Origin: Kiritimatiellia bacterium
GTDB taxonomy: Bacteria > Verrucomicrobiota > Kiritimatiellia > RFP12 > UBA1067
Reading direction: 5' to 3'
Length of the DNA: 64,000 bases
Assembly (NCBI GenBank): GCA_017403825.1
Contig: JAFRDO010000027.1
Coordinates: 124,001-188,000 of the forward strand
The position numbers were made by a program, and so were the translations under genes. Below the pieces are notes generated by a model that worked only from the letters and a program-made list of their open reading frames with translations, searched no databases and was not told the DNA's origin. Positions 25,716 to 34,260 of this stretch are shown here, one piece after another; the first letter of the stretch is position 1, and each line of letters starts with the position of its first letter.

Positions 25716-28700
25716 TCATTGCTTCCGCTCTCCCACAGGAAGAATATTCATAACAGTATCCACAAGTATCATTTTCTCAGGAGATTGTCTGAACATCGTT
25801 TTCTCTATGACCGAAAACGGTAAGATTCGAGCCGAAGCCGGTGTGTTGGAAGGCGTACCGCGCCCTGTCGTGATGACGACATACGGGACCCGCTCCTTCA
25901 ACCGTTCGAGCAAGTCCTCAACTCCAGATGCGCCATGCGCCGACGCTGGCAGCCACTTATCTATCAAACCTTGGTGTATTATCACTATGTCAAACTTGCT
26001 CCAACGCCGCGCCTCTTCTCCGTCACCATCGTCACGATTCACCCCGTCCGTTAAAATCCCGCCACCTATGTCGGACGCGGACAAAAGCGCTTGTTCAACA
26101 TTGGGGCTCCACTCTGTGTTGTCAGACGACTTCTGAGGAGACGCACAACCTTCGACCGTCTTATCGTCAAGCACCCAGACCCCCATGTGCGCATATGTCT
26201 GCTTGGACAGCACATGTTGTTTCAGGAAGTCTGCCGTCCTTTCGTCTATGATGAGGACTCTCGACAATGCGTTTTCCATCAATGTAACCGTGACGCTGTA
26301 AATAGTCTCTCTTGAACATTCAGGATTACCGACAAGTTGTCCAAGCGTGTTTAGATAAGTCTGGGTACCGCTCAAAGGCTCAGCATATACCATGGTATCG
26401 CCGACGAATGCGCCCACATCAAAATGCCGCTCGTACCTTATTGCCTTTCGATTCCCGACGCTCCTGCCGTCGGGAAATGCATCGATCCCAATCTCAGATG
26501 CCGCAATTGTAAACAAATCTCCGACACCGTTATTTGTCATTACTTGAAAACTTTCCGGCAATGTAGCGATGCGTTCTTCATATTTTCGCAAGAAAACCGC
26601 AGAATGTTCAAACGCAATCTGACAGGAATCCATAAACTTGTTGAAACCGGGATAATTATAAGATTTACCGTTTACTTCTACCTGCGGTGCCTCGAAATCA
26701 TGTTCAAAACTACTTTTGGCGTTTTTGCACTTCTCTATCCAATCATTCAATGAACGATGAAATTCAAGAATCTCTTCGTCATAACCATTATCAGCAAGCT
26801 TCCGCAATATTATATCCCGTTCTCCTTTCGGGATAGTATCGCCATCTCCCATGAATTTACCGATTAAAGGTACCAAAGTTTTCTTCGTAGCGGCACCTTC
26901 CCTTTGCGATTTGGATTTTTCAAACCAAGATACCATCTGGCAGCCAAGCGAATATCGAGGACGAGAAACATCAAAATCGGCCATCATATCCCGGGTGTCG
27001 GATACCGCTATCATAACAAGATAGCTCTTCATTCGATATTCGAGATCATGCCCAAACGACTGATTCAGATGTTGCCTGACAAGGGTTCTGAACAAATTGT
27101 CAAGCACGACCTTCCAAAGATCTCTATCGCTTATCAGACATTCGCCACCCTTCTTGTTGTTACCGCCATTATCTGCGCCTTTGTTAGGATCGACTATCAG
27201 ACTCAACACGGGTTCTCCCCCAATATCCCTCCGTCGGTCTGTCACCCAATAAGTCCGCCAAGTATTGTATACGTCTTTTTTCAGATCAAGCGCCCATGTT
27301 TCCGCATCCATGCCACCATTAAGCACGTTCGCCAGCACTTTGCTGAGGTTATCGTATTTTGAAAAGTGAGGGACACACAATATTGGCGCTTGCTCCCCAG
27401 TAAGAACCCTAAACGGAAGCTTCGGGTTTCGGTCTTTGGGGAATACTGGCAATATCACATACCGAAAATCCCACTCAAGACGCGAAGGATTGTTTTGCAA
27501 TGCGAAAACGGCATCATAACCTGTATCGTCTATGTAGCGAATATGAACACCATGCCGAAGGAGTATCTGTTCTGCGGCTCTTGCTACATCGCCCCCCGGC
27601 TTCTTACCTCGAACGACAAACAGAACTTCTCTTGGACAACGGATCTTGAATTCATATCCGAGATGATAATGTGTTTCTTCCTTGCGCTCCTTATCGGTTT
27701 CATCCGTTCTATCCGACCTGTGGACGATGTGTTTGACACAAACCGGAGTGATCATTTTCTTGGTACCGTCGCATCCATTCACATCTTCATCCAACCCACC
27801 AATTTCAGGTGTCGGACGCATTTGCAAATATCCCGCCGAAATCTTCATCTCGGCAAGTCCCCAATTTTCCCTTCGGAGCGAGCCAGCGTCATCTATAAAT
27901 GGTGTTGCGAGTTTGATTTGCTGACTGTGATGAAGCGGCAGCCAAAGCCGATGTCCCAACTCTTTGTCGCCACCTGTCTTTCCTGTAAGCAACTCCTTTA
28001 TCGCTTCCCATACTTTTATCTTGTCACCGTTATTGCCGTCACCACAATTGACATTCTCATTGAGCACATCGACAAGCCCGCCATATGGCATTGGCAGGTT
28101 CTCGCCCTTATCCTCGATGTAGGCTTTCAACTGTTCAAGAGATTTTTTATCCAACGACCTGCAAAGAGTTACCCTGTTTGTTTCAATCCAATCTTTGAGT
28201 TTCCGGAGGCCGTTCCTTTTGTCGACATTATCGATCTTCTCTTCGTCTGCAACAGAAAGAACATCGGACATGCCATCATGCACCTTTACCGTAACATTCT
28301 GGCAGTCGGCATCCAGTTCAAAATCGACATAAATATCAAGATTCTTCTCTTTACGCGCTGCCTCCTTCCTTGTCGCCCAGCCATGCTTCGCCGCATTGCG
28401 TATCTCATTTTCAAGAATCGTAAAGAATGCATGCCCTCCTATGACTCCGCCGGGCAAAGCGACATCAATGTCGTGCTGAAGGCGCTGTCGCGCGTCATCT
28501 TCCGCTTTTGAATATTCTATGAACTCAACCTCTTTCACCCCTTCTGGTAAGCCATAACCCGACCGGCGAACATGCAAACGAATCGTATTTTCTTGATTGA
28601 ATCTGTCATCCCCAATATGGTTCAGATCCTGGAATCTAAAAGCCTGCAGACCTTCGCTTTTCGATATATATTCCAGCAAATGACGCTGAGACAGAAACTC

Positions 28701-30014
28701 CCTTATCAAACCACCAACAAACTTTGTGGAATATGTCCAACTTGGGAAATCGGTCGTCGCAGTGGCAATATAATCCATTCTGTGTTGGATATACTGATAC
28801 AAAACTCTATCATCTGGCATCGTTCCCACATTGTGCGATAGTGCAGCCAATACATGGCTACCGATATTATGAGAACCGTTACGGGACATTATCGAACCGA
28901 TAGCTGACTTAATCTGCGCAACACGAATAATACTCTGTGCTCGAAGTAAGAGTCGCATTGATATATTGGCTCCCATTAACAAATTAAAATACCTTACACG
29001 TTCCAAAGATTCTTTAATATTGTTACAAATTAGTGTTGAAAAAATGCAACCTGACTTATTACGCTTTTTGTCAGAAAACCCAGGCAATGTTGTAACTATA
29101 TGCAACCATACTCCATGTTTGTACAGCCTTTGCTCAGCTTTTGCCAATAAGTAGTAACATCTTCCCCAATAAGTCCAGAGACTCTCTGATGTATGGGTAT
29201 TATGAGCCAACTTATGAACTAAATTCCGTTCCGTTTTCGCATTAAGAATTAATAAATCTTCCCCCGATATTCTTAGACCTTCTCCTATGATTCCTTCTAG
29301 TTTGTCATCTCGAAGACCTGTCTGCTCATTTCGGTACAATACAAGTGTAACATTAGGCAAAAGACCCAATATTGTAGCCGCCTTACCCGCTTCCCTTGCT
29401 TCATAATAGTCCAAGGTAGCACGAACAGCATTTGTTTCCTCAGCACATCTATCTATCTCTTCTGGCAATTTCTCAAGTGCTCCGTACGAGAAGAACCCAG
29501 AAACATACTTGTTCGTTGCGTGAAAATCCGATATATCAATCGTGCAACCAATGCCAGCAACTGTACAGTCTTCGTTTGAGAAGAAATTCGTAGTTAAAAC
29601 TTGCTTTGCATCATAACATGAGCACAAACGAATAAAAAGAGCCTCCGTACACTCTTGAGACGAATACACAATCTCTTTAAACCTATCTGTAAATAGGACA
29701 AAACGAACATAATCAACTCCGTCTTTACGAAAGAAATCTAATACAGAGAATCCAATCTCAGAAAAGAACCTTAACTTTGGCACTTCTTTAATATTCACCA
29801 AACTCGCAAACAAATGGATATCGGGACTATTCTTAGTTATCAACCTTTCAAAATCTTTCTTTTCATAGTTATTTATATTATCCTCCAAATTCAAGATTAA
29901 ACAAAACGACAAGTCACATTCACTAAGTGCAACAGCAAAACTACGCTGTAATATTGGAAGTCCGCCAAACTTTTTAGACTCATTAGACATCCATTTTATG
30001 TACTTAACACTCAT
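25716..30014 (-). CDS. Histidine-kinase-like sensor with C-terminal pseudo-receiver
   Basis: The protein has 1432 residues from the ATG at 30014 behind GGAG. The long N-terminus (1-360) is unrecognised and has no clear membrane helix. Residues about 375-395 (MSRNGSHNIGSHVLAAL) look like a histidine-kinase dimerisation helix with candidate phospho-His near 382 or 387. A GHKL ATPase follows with N-box ENEIRNAAKHG (about 535-545), a shortened G1 box (VHDGM) and GLRKL. The last 200 residues have receiver-like strands (LIIDE, VIIHQ), but His replaces the phosphoacceptor Asp. The next gene encodes an intact receiver fused to a kinase, the likely partner. A cytoplasmic sensor role is inferred. Confidence 0.75.
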   Translation of the reverse strand: MSVKYIKWMSNESKKFGGLPILQRSFAVALSECDLSFCLILNLEDNINNYEKKDFERLITKNSPDIHLFASLVNIKEVPKLRFFSEIGFSVLDFFRKDGVDYVRFVLFTDRFKEIVYSSQECTEALFIRLCSCYDAKQVLTTNFFSNEDCTVAGIGCTIDISDFHATNKYVSGFFSYGALEKLPEEIDRCAEETNAVRATLDYYEAREAGKAATILGLLPNVTLVLYRNEQTGLRDDKLEGIIGEGLRISGEDLLILNAKTERNLVHKLAHNTHTSESLWTYWGRCYYLLAKAEQRLYKHGVWLHIVTTLPGFSDKKRNKSGCIFSTLICNNIKESLERVRYFNLLMGANISMRLLLRAQSIIRVAQIKSAIGSIMSRNGSHNIGSHVLAALSHNVGTMPDDRVLYQYIQHRMDYIATATTDFPSWTYSTKFVGGLIREFLSQRHLLEYISKSEGLQAFRFQDLNHIGDDRFNQENTIRLHVRRSGYGLPEGVKEVEFIEYSKAEDDARQRLQHDIDVALPGGVIGGHAFFTILENEIRNAAKHGWATRKEAARKEKNLDIYVDFELDADCQNVTVKVHDGMSDVLSVADEEKIDNVDKRNGLRKLKDWIETNRVTLCRSLDKKSLEQLKAYIEDKGENLPMPYGGLVDVLNENVNCGDGNNGDKIKVWEAIKELLTGKTGGDKELGHRLWLPLHHSQQIKLATPFIDDAGSLRRENWGLAEMKISAGYLQMRPTPEIGGLDEDVNGCDGTKKMITPVCVKHIVHRSDRTDETDKERKEETHYHLGYEFKIRCPREVLFVVRGKKPGGDVARAAEQILLRHGVHIRYIDDTGYDAVFALQNNPSRLEWDFRYVILPVFPKDRNPKLPFRVLTGEQAPILCVPHFSKYDNLSKVLANVLNGGMDAETWALDLKKDVYNTWRTYWVTDRRRDIGGEPVLSLIVDPNKGADNGGNNKKGGECLISDRDLWKVVLDNLFRTLVRQHLNQSFGHDLEYRMKSYLVMIAVSDTRDMMADFDVSRPRYSLGCQMVSWFEKSKSQREGAATKKTLVPLIGKFMGDGDTIPKGERDIILRKLADNGYDEEILEFHRSLNDWIEKCKNAKSSFEHDFEAPQVEVNGKSYNYPGFNKFMDSCQIAFEHSAVFLRKYEERIATLPESFQVMTNNGVGDLFTIAASEIGIDAFPDGRSVGNRKAIRYERHFDVGAFVGDTMVYAEPLSGTQTYLNTLGQLVGNPECSRETIYSVTVTLMENALSRVLIIDERTADFLKQHVLSKQTYAHMGVWVLDDKTVEGCASPQKSSDNTEWSPNVEQALLSASDIGGGILTDGVNRDDGDGEEARRWSKFDIVIIHQGLIDKWLPASAHGASGVEDLLERLKERVPYVVITTGRGTPSNTPASARILPFSVIEKTMFRQSPEKMILVDTVMNILPVGERKQ

Positions 30015-30061
30015 CACTTCACTCCAAATGCTTGGTGTTCTTCAACAACATTGCAATTATT

Positions 30062-31144
30062 TCATCTTGATAGTAGAGTTTTGGCTTTCACCACAACTAA
30101 ATCAAATTTAGCTTTGCAAGTTTCATCAAAAGAAATTTCATAACCACGGAAAGAAAAGGTCTGCCCTCGAACTTTTTCTACCATATTATGCCCTGTTATT
30201 GGCAACCCCGCCTCGTTCAATTGTTGCACAGCTGAGAAAACAGTTAGATATTCACCAAATATCAGGAAATCAATGAGATTAGGTGCTCTTTTTAATCGTT
30301 CCCCCATTATTTTTAACACAGCATCATATTTTCCAAATTCCATATAATACAACTTCTCATCTGATGAATCGACAGCATTGTAATATTCAGGAAACGCAAA
30401 CTCAGGCGAAGAGACAATATATTTTATCCTTTTAGAAGTTTGTAATTCCCTAATTATAGCTAACAACTGAGTACCATATCCACATACACATGCACATTCA
30501 CCAGAGCTTTTGGCAACCAATGATTTAATGTCAGTATGTGCATCAAACTCTAACACCTCAAATCTCGACTTAATTTCGGATGTCAAGAATCTTTCCGCTA
30601 TTGATCTTCCAAAATCATCATTTATGCAAAACACCGAAACTTTACCACGAAAGTTCTCGTTTCCCAAAAAACTTAACAAACAAGCATATATTTGCGCCGC
30701 ACCTGGATAAACTAATATCGTATCTTGTTTCCCACGTAAATCATCTGCAACTGCAATACTAATCAAAAAAGCAGAATCTCTTGACACAAACGGATAAACT
30801 GCACATGCAACAGATGTCATTTCTGAGCATATTATGCGAACATCGCTTTCTTTATTTTTAATATGCATATAGGCATTAATCGCATCTTTCGCAGTAGATT
30901 TCGAATCCTCAACGTGAAGTTTGATAGGCAAGCCAAACTCTTTTGAAAGTAAATCCGTGGCAATATCTGTCGCTTCTTGATTGTATTTCCCAAATACCGC
31001 ACCGCCACCTGTCAATGGCGCAATAGACCCTATATGAATCACATCACTCAAAGTGGATTTATTCTGCGCTTTGTATGCCAGTATAGACACGACACCAATC
31101 AGCATAGCGGTACCAATCGCGATCAGCAACTTATTCTTCTTCAT
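30062..31144 (-). CDS. LivK/Leu-Ile-Val-binding-type ABC substrate-binding protein
   Basis: The 360-residue protein starts behind AAAGGAAAA. An N-terminal signal or anchor helix (LLIAIGTAMLIGVVSILAY, residues 5-23) has no lipobox Cys, so the protein is periplasmic or anchored by the helix. The mature part follows the type 1 periplasmic binding fold (IGSIAPLTGGGAVFGKYNQ, then SVACAVYPFVSRDSAFLIS). It probably delivers a ligand to the LivHMGF-type transporter encoded upstream, or signals to the histidine kinase encoded downstream. A copy of the LivF 3' end just ahead of it (31172-31201) suggests the gene once followed livF directly. Confidence 0.8.
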   Translation of the reverse strand: MKKNKLLIAIGTAMLIGVVSILAYKAQNKSTLSDVIHIGSIAPLTGGGAVFGKYNQEATDIATDLLSKEFGLPIKLHVEDSKSTAKDAINAYMHIKNKESDVRIICSEMTSVACAVYPFVSRDSAFLISIAVADDLRGKQDTILVYPGAAQIYACLLSFLGNENFRGKVSVFCINDDFGRSIAERFLTSEIKSRFEVLEFDAHTDIKSLVAKSSGECACVCGYGTQLLAIIRELQTSKRIKYIVSSPEFAFPEYYNAVDSSDEKLYYMEFGKYDAVLKIMGERLKRAPNLIDFLIFGEYLTVFSAVQQLNEAGLPITGHNMVEKVRGQTFSFRGYEISFDETCKAKFDLVVVKAKTLLSR

Positions 31145-31171
31145 TTTTGTTTTCCTTTCTTGAGATTGAGT

Positions 31172-31201
31172 TTACTCGAAATAGTTTTTAGCGAGCCAAT
31201 T
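31172..31201 (-). repeat. Duplicated livF 3' end (NWLAKNYFE and stop)
   Basis: This 30-base stretch encodes NWLAKNYFE plus a stop, against NWLSKNYFE at the true end of livF (32907-32936). About 22 of 28 bases match, and most differences are silent, so this was once coding. It stays in frame with an ATG at 31213, giving a 13-residue peptide. It marks the far edge of an inserted cassette. Confidence 0.75.
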
Positions 31202-31418
31202 AATTGTCTTCATCAATATCGTAATCTTCCTCGTCATCGTCCGAGTCGCCGTAGACCTCGCCAGTGAAGGAGCCGTGAATCTCGTACCCGCCGCCGTTGT
31301 TAGTGACATTGCCGCTCATCGAGCCGTGGCACTCGAAGAATCCACCTTCTGCGATCTCGACGTTGCCGAAAATCTGCGTCACGTTCAACGCCGCCAATTT
31401 GTTTGACTTCTTTACCAT
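31200..31418 (-). CDS. Small bactofilin-like/beta-helical acidic protein
   Basis: The 72-residue protein starts 3 bases after the DUF4062 gene, behind GGAGGAG. Repeating short strands with Gly turns (GNVEIAEGGFFECHGSMSGNV, HGSFTGEV) look like rungs of a polymer-forming bactofilin-type beta helix, though the protein is shorter than a normal bactofilin. The C-terminal 18 residues are almost all Asp/Glu. It belongs to the cassette bracketed by two copies of the livF tail. The bactofilin comparison rests on pattern only. Confidence 0.6.
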   Translation of the reverse strand: MVKKSNKLAALNVTQIFGNVEIAEGGFFECHGSMSGNVTNNGGGYEIHGSFTGEVYGDSDDDEEDYDIDEDN

Positions 31419-31421
31419 TGT

Positions 31422-32882
31422 TCACTCCTCCACAATTTCCCAATGGCCGCCCTTGTCTGGACCAACGCGGCGAATGAGTCCCAAATTCTGCAACCGCTTC
31501 ATGTTCTTATTGACATGCACAAGCGAAATTCCAAGTGCTATGGATAGCTTCGGCTGGGTCACATAAGGATCATTCAAGATGATAGATATGATTTTCCTTT
31601 GCCGTTCATTAACCTTATCATTAACCCTATCATTAACCTTTTCATTAACCCGCGTACCGCCGTGGTCGCTTTGACGGCGGATGACGATACGGAAATCTGG
31701 ACCATCCTGGAATTCTGGATCGGCAAGTCCCCAACTCCGGCATTGTTTGACCATATCCTCGGTTCCCGTGCCCGTCTTCTCAATTGCCCCCTTGAGATAC
31801 ATCGGAAGCGCAAGCAGTTCATTCGGCGGGAGAGAAGAGTGTGCCTTTTTCAAATCGGCAATCGTCAAACCCTTGGGAAGCCGCCCGGCGTTCCAGACTT
31901 CCAGACGGTCTGCGAACAGCATGACCTGTACGCTCTGATGGCTGGTGTAATCGCGATGGCAGATGGCATTGACGATGGCCTCTTTCACGGCATCGTATGG
32001 CAACTCGTACTTTGTAGGCACAATTACGCTATCGCCCTCGGCGCGGGTTCCAACCCAATGCGAGATGTGCGTCATCACGAATCGCGTCGCCTGATCGGCA
32101 AGTTCAAACACGTCGCCTTGATATATCTGATGGTCTGCCATCGGCTTCTCGACCGCCGCACCATAGAACTGCGCACACTTCACCTCGGAGTTGATAAAGA
32201 ACTTTTGCGGATTCTTGCCGAAAAGGAGAATCGCCGCGTTCGTGATTCCGCCGTCTGCACGGATCAGGTTCAGGTGTGCGAGCAAGTCCTTGACTGGAAC
32301 ATTTACAGGCAACTTGAATCCCCTGACTTCGCGAGCCGTCCTGACGAAATCACGCATCTTCTTCACGCTCAAGTCCGTCAGTTTTGCATCTTCCGCAACA
32401 CTCATGTCAAATGGCGCAGTCTGTATCTTCCCCTGTTCTTCAAGGAAGCGCACCAGCGACACGGCAAGCGTCTCGCGCAAGTCGCGGATCGTCCTGAATG
32501 ATCGCCGCACCCTTTCCGACTCGACCTTGCGAAGGAACGCTGCCTCCTTTTGCTCGCGATTGGATGCGCTTCCTTCTCGCACAAAGACAAGGACATGTCG
32601 AGACGCACTTGACGCGGCATCATACTCGTGCTCCGTTGGCGAAATACCTTTCTCGTCCACATTGCCGTACTTCGCCCCAATCAAACCCAGATACACGTCA
32701 CAGTCTTTTGCCTCGCGTAGATACACTTTCTGCGCCGAATCGCTTGCCGCCGGAGTCTCCTCAAAGATGAACACCTCAAAGAACCTTCCGAAAAGCGCAT
32801 CGCGGCGGATGTAGTCCGCAAGGGCTTTTCGCTCCCTTGCGAACTCCCGCTGTACGCTTGATATGAAGATTCGGTATTTCAT
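31422..32882 (-). CDS. DUF4062 / RecG-like ATP-binding protein with winged helix
   Basis: The protein has 486 residues. Residues 1-90 match DUF4062 (YRIFISSVQREFARERKAL, then DCDVYLGLIG). Residues about 200-400 match the RecG-like HATPase_c_4 family: ITNAAILLFG, AVKEAIVNAICHRDY (N-box) and KGAIEKTGTGTEDM. A spacer of four 4-residue repeats (VNEK/VNDR type) leads to a C-terminal winged helix (VTQPKLSIALGISLVHVNKNMKRL). Such proteins are common in defence and toxin-antitoxin contexts and are thought to regulate transcription. The ATG at 32882 lies 8 bases after a TGGTATAAT box, so it may have its own nearly leaderless transcript. With the next small gene it forms a cassette inserted after livF. 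Confidence 0.8.
   Translation of the reverse strand: MKYRIFISSVQREFARERKALADYIRRDALFGRFFEVFIFEETPAASDSAQKVYLREAKDCDVYLGLIGAKYGNVDEKGISPTEHEYDAASSASRHVLVFVREGSASNREQKEAAFLRKVESERVRRSFRTIRDLRETLAVSLVRFLEEQGKIQTAPFDMSVAEDAKLTDLSVKKMRDFVRTAREVRGFKLPVNVPVKDLLAHLNLIRADGGITNAAILLFGKNPQKFFINSEVKCAQFYGAAVEKPMADHQIYQGDVFELADQATRFVMTHISHWVGTRAEGDSVIVPTKYELPYDAVKEAIVNAICHRDYTSHQSVQVMLFADRLEVWNAGRLPKGLTIADLKKAHSSLPPNELLALPMYLKGAIEKTGTGTEDMVKQCRSWGLADPEFQDGPDFRIVIRRQSDHGGTRVNEKVNDRVNDKVNERQRKIISIILNDPYVTQPKLSIALGISLVHVNKNMKRLQNLGLIRRVGPDKGGHWEIVEE
31607..31654 (-). repeat. Four tandem 12-base repeats within the DUF4062 gene
   Basis: CATTAAC recurs at 31607, 31619, 31631 and 31643 on the plus strand. Each unit encodes a four-residue step of the RVNEKVNDRVNDKVNE linker. 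Because the unit is 12 bases, copy-number change would lengthen or shorten the linker without a frameshift. Confidence 0.85.
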
Positions 32883-32890
32883 CACGGAAT

Positions 32891-32899
32891 ATTATACCA
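32891..32899 (-). promoter_or_regulatory. Extended -10 box (TGGTATAAT) of the DUF4062 gene
   Basis: TGGTATAAT ends 8 bases before the ATG, with no good -35. The predicted start falls almost at the GTG/ATG pair, so the transcript would be leaderless or nearly so. The same nonamer precedes the tRNA-Val and yihY-like genes. Confidence 0.45.
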
Positions 32900-32906
32900 T
32901 TTTCGC

Positions 32907-33614
32907 TTACTCAAAATAGTTCTTTGATAGCCAGTTCGGATCGAGGAACTGGCGGAAGTCGGATGTCTCGGCCTTGATGCGGCCCTGGGAGAGAAACACG
33001 GCACGGTCGATCCATGAGAGCAAGTCAAGCCGATGCTCGACCATCACGATTGCGCGTTTCGCATCTTCTTTCGCAAAGCGGCGGATGCGCTCGATGATGT
33101 CCTGCGCGGACTTGGGCGACAAGCCAGCCGACGGCTCATCTAGGAGATAGAGCCGCTGCGGGCGCATGAATACCATAGCGAGAGCAAGCGCCTGGCGCTG
33201 GCCGCCGGAGAGCGAACCGGCGCGCTGGCCAAGCTTCGGCACAAGGAAGTCGAAGAGCGCAAGCATCTCGTCCCGCGCGGCGGTGTATGCCGTCTTCGGA
33301 AGCGACATCCCGGCGAGCTGCAAGTTCTCCTCGACGGTCTGGCCGGGGAAGATGTTGTCCGTCTGGCGCAGATAGCCAAGCCCAAGGCGCACACGCTCCT
33401 CGACTGACTTGCCGGCCAGCGATTCGCCGCCGAATACGACATCGCCCGCTGTGAGCGGCAACGCGCCGACCGTCGCCTTGAGAAGCGTTGATTTCCCGCA
33501 GCCGTTCGGCCCCGCAATCAGCACCGCCTCACCCTCGTGCACCGCGAGGCTCACGTCGTTCAGCACCGGTCTCTCGCCATACCCGCAGGAGAGATTTCTA
33601 ACACTCAACAACAA
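32907..33614 (-). CDS. livF: Branched-chain amino-acid-type ABC transporter ATPase LivF
   Basis: The protein has 235 residues, standard for LivF. It has Walker A GPNGCGKST (about 35-43), signature LSGGQ (about 135) and Walker B LYLLDEPSAGLSP, followed by the H-loop IVMVEHR. LivF and LivG power uptake of branched-chain amino acids or related ligands through LivH and LivM. The start is TTG at 33614, supported by AAAGGAGG five bases upstream. It is separated from livG by a DUF559 gene, which is unusual for this operon. Substrate identity cannot be read from the sequence; urea or amide uptake systems look alike. Confidence 0.9.
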   Translation of the reverse strand: MLLSVRNLSCGYGERPVLNDVSLAVHEGEAVLIAGPNGCGKSTLLKATVGALPLTAGDVVFGGESLAGKSVEERVRLGLGYLRQTDNIFPGQTVEENLQLAGMSLPKTAYTAARDEMLALFDFLVPKLGQRAGSLSGGQRQALALAMVFMRPQRLYLLDEPSAGLSPKSAQDIIERIRRFAKEDAKRAIVMVEHRLDLLSWIDRAVFLSQGRIKAETSDFRQFLDPNWLSKNYFE

Positions 33615-34260
33615 GTTGACCTCCTTTCAACTCCTCCCCTGAGACAGGGGAGGTGCCGCGCAGCGGCGGAGGGGTATGACCAGCCGCATAGCGCATCACC
33701 TCCGCAACGATTACATTTGGATTTTCAAACACGACCTTGTTTTCAAAACGTAACGTCTTGATTCCATGTTCGTGTTCAAGTTTTTGCATCCGTGAATAAT
33801 CTTTTTCCGGCATTGCACAATGATAGTGATAATCGCCATCTAACTCAATTGCGAGATGTAACAACGGGCAGTAAAAATCAAGGACATACGCGCCAATAGA
33901 AAACTGTCGTCGGAATCGAAAGCCTCCGACTTTTCTTCCTTTGAGAACATTCCAGAGCGCAGCCTCGGCCGGAGTACCGTTAGAGCGAAGCTTGCGCCGA
34001 ATGGGTTTTAGCACTATGTTGTTCTTTGCTCTGGCAAAAGTAGGGATACTCCCATGGACAACAGGTGTTGTACTCCCACGACCTACATCTGTCATACTCC
34101 CCCGCCGCTGGCGCGGCACCCCCTCTATCTTAGAGGGGGAGTCTAGAGATATAGACTTAGAGAGGGAGCCTACAGACTTGGAGAGGGAGCCTACAGAAAA
34201 CTCTCCCCCTGAAACAGGGGGAGTGCCCCGAAGGGGCGAGGGGGTATGAACTCCCCTCAT
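33598..34260 (-). CDS. DUF559 endonuclease-like protein inserted in the liv operon
   Basis: The protein has 220 residues. The core (about 78-195) is the DUF559 domain, related to very-short-patch-repair nucleases: RRKLRSNGTPAEAALWNVLK, FRFRRQFSIGAYVLDFYCP, LAIELDGDYH and LRFENKVVFEN. The D..E.D residues of a restriction-like fold are present. The first 55 and last 25 residues are encoded by G+C-rich palindromic repeats (PLRGT..PVSG on both ends). The ATG overlaps livG (ATGA) behind GGGAGG, and an internal ATG at 34095 is a possible alternative. The function of the family is not settled; it looks like a guest in this operon. Confidence 0.8.
   Translation of the reverse strand: MRGVHTPSPLRGTPPVSGGEFSVGSLSKSVGSLSKSISLDSPSKIEGVPRQRRGSMTDVGRGSTTPVVHGSIPTFARAKNNIVLKPIRRKLRSNGTPAEAALWNVLKGRKVGGFRFRRQFSIGAYVLDFYCPLLHLAIELDGDYHYHCAMPEKDYSRMQKLEHEHGIKTLRFENKVVFENPNVIVAEVMRYAAGHTPPPLRGTSPVSGEELKGGQLVVEC
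33631..33677. repeat. Palindromic repeat, copy A (DUF559-associated)
   Basis: Hairpin CTCCCCTGAGACAGGGGAG is followed by a second hairpin and GGAGGGGTATGA. Copy C (34201-34248) has the same architecture at the other end of the gene, and copy B is inverted between them. Confidence 0.7.
34094..34143. repeat. Palindromic repeat, copy B (inverted)
   Basis: It contains CATACTCCCCCGCCGC, GGCGCGGCACC and a CCCCCTC/GAGGGGG hairpin, the same parts as copies A and C in the opposite order. It lies inside the 5' part of the DUF559 reading frame. Confidence 0.6.
34154..34195. repeat. Two tandem 21-base repeats in the DUF559 gene
   Basis: Two units (34154-34174 and 34175-34195) differ at one base and encode the repeated SVGSLSK segment. 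They lie between palindromic copies B and C. Confidence 0.8.
34201..34248. repeat. Palindromic repeat, copy C (DUF559-associated)
   Basis: CTCCCCCTGAAACAGGGGGAG, then GCCCCGAAGGGGC, then GAGGGGGTATGA. It mirrors the plan of copy A and abuts the end of livG. Confidence 0.7.

Noticed and set aside
25716..30014. Hsp90, MutL or gyrase as source of the GHKL domain
   Set aside because: The SHNIGSH helix before the ATPase and the neighbouring receiver gene favour a histidine kinase.
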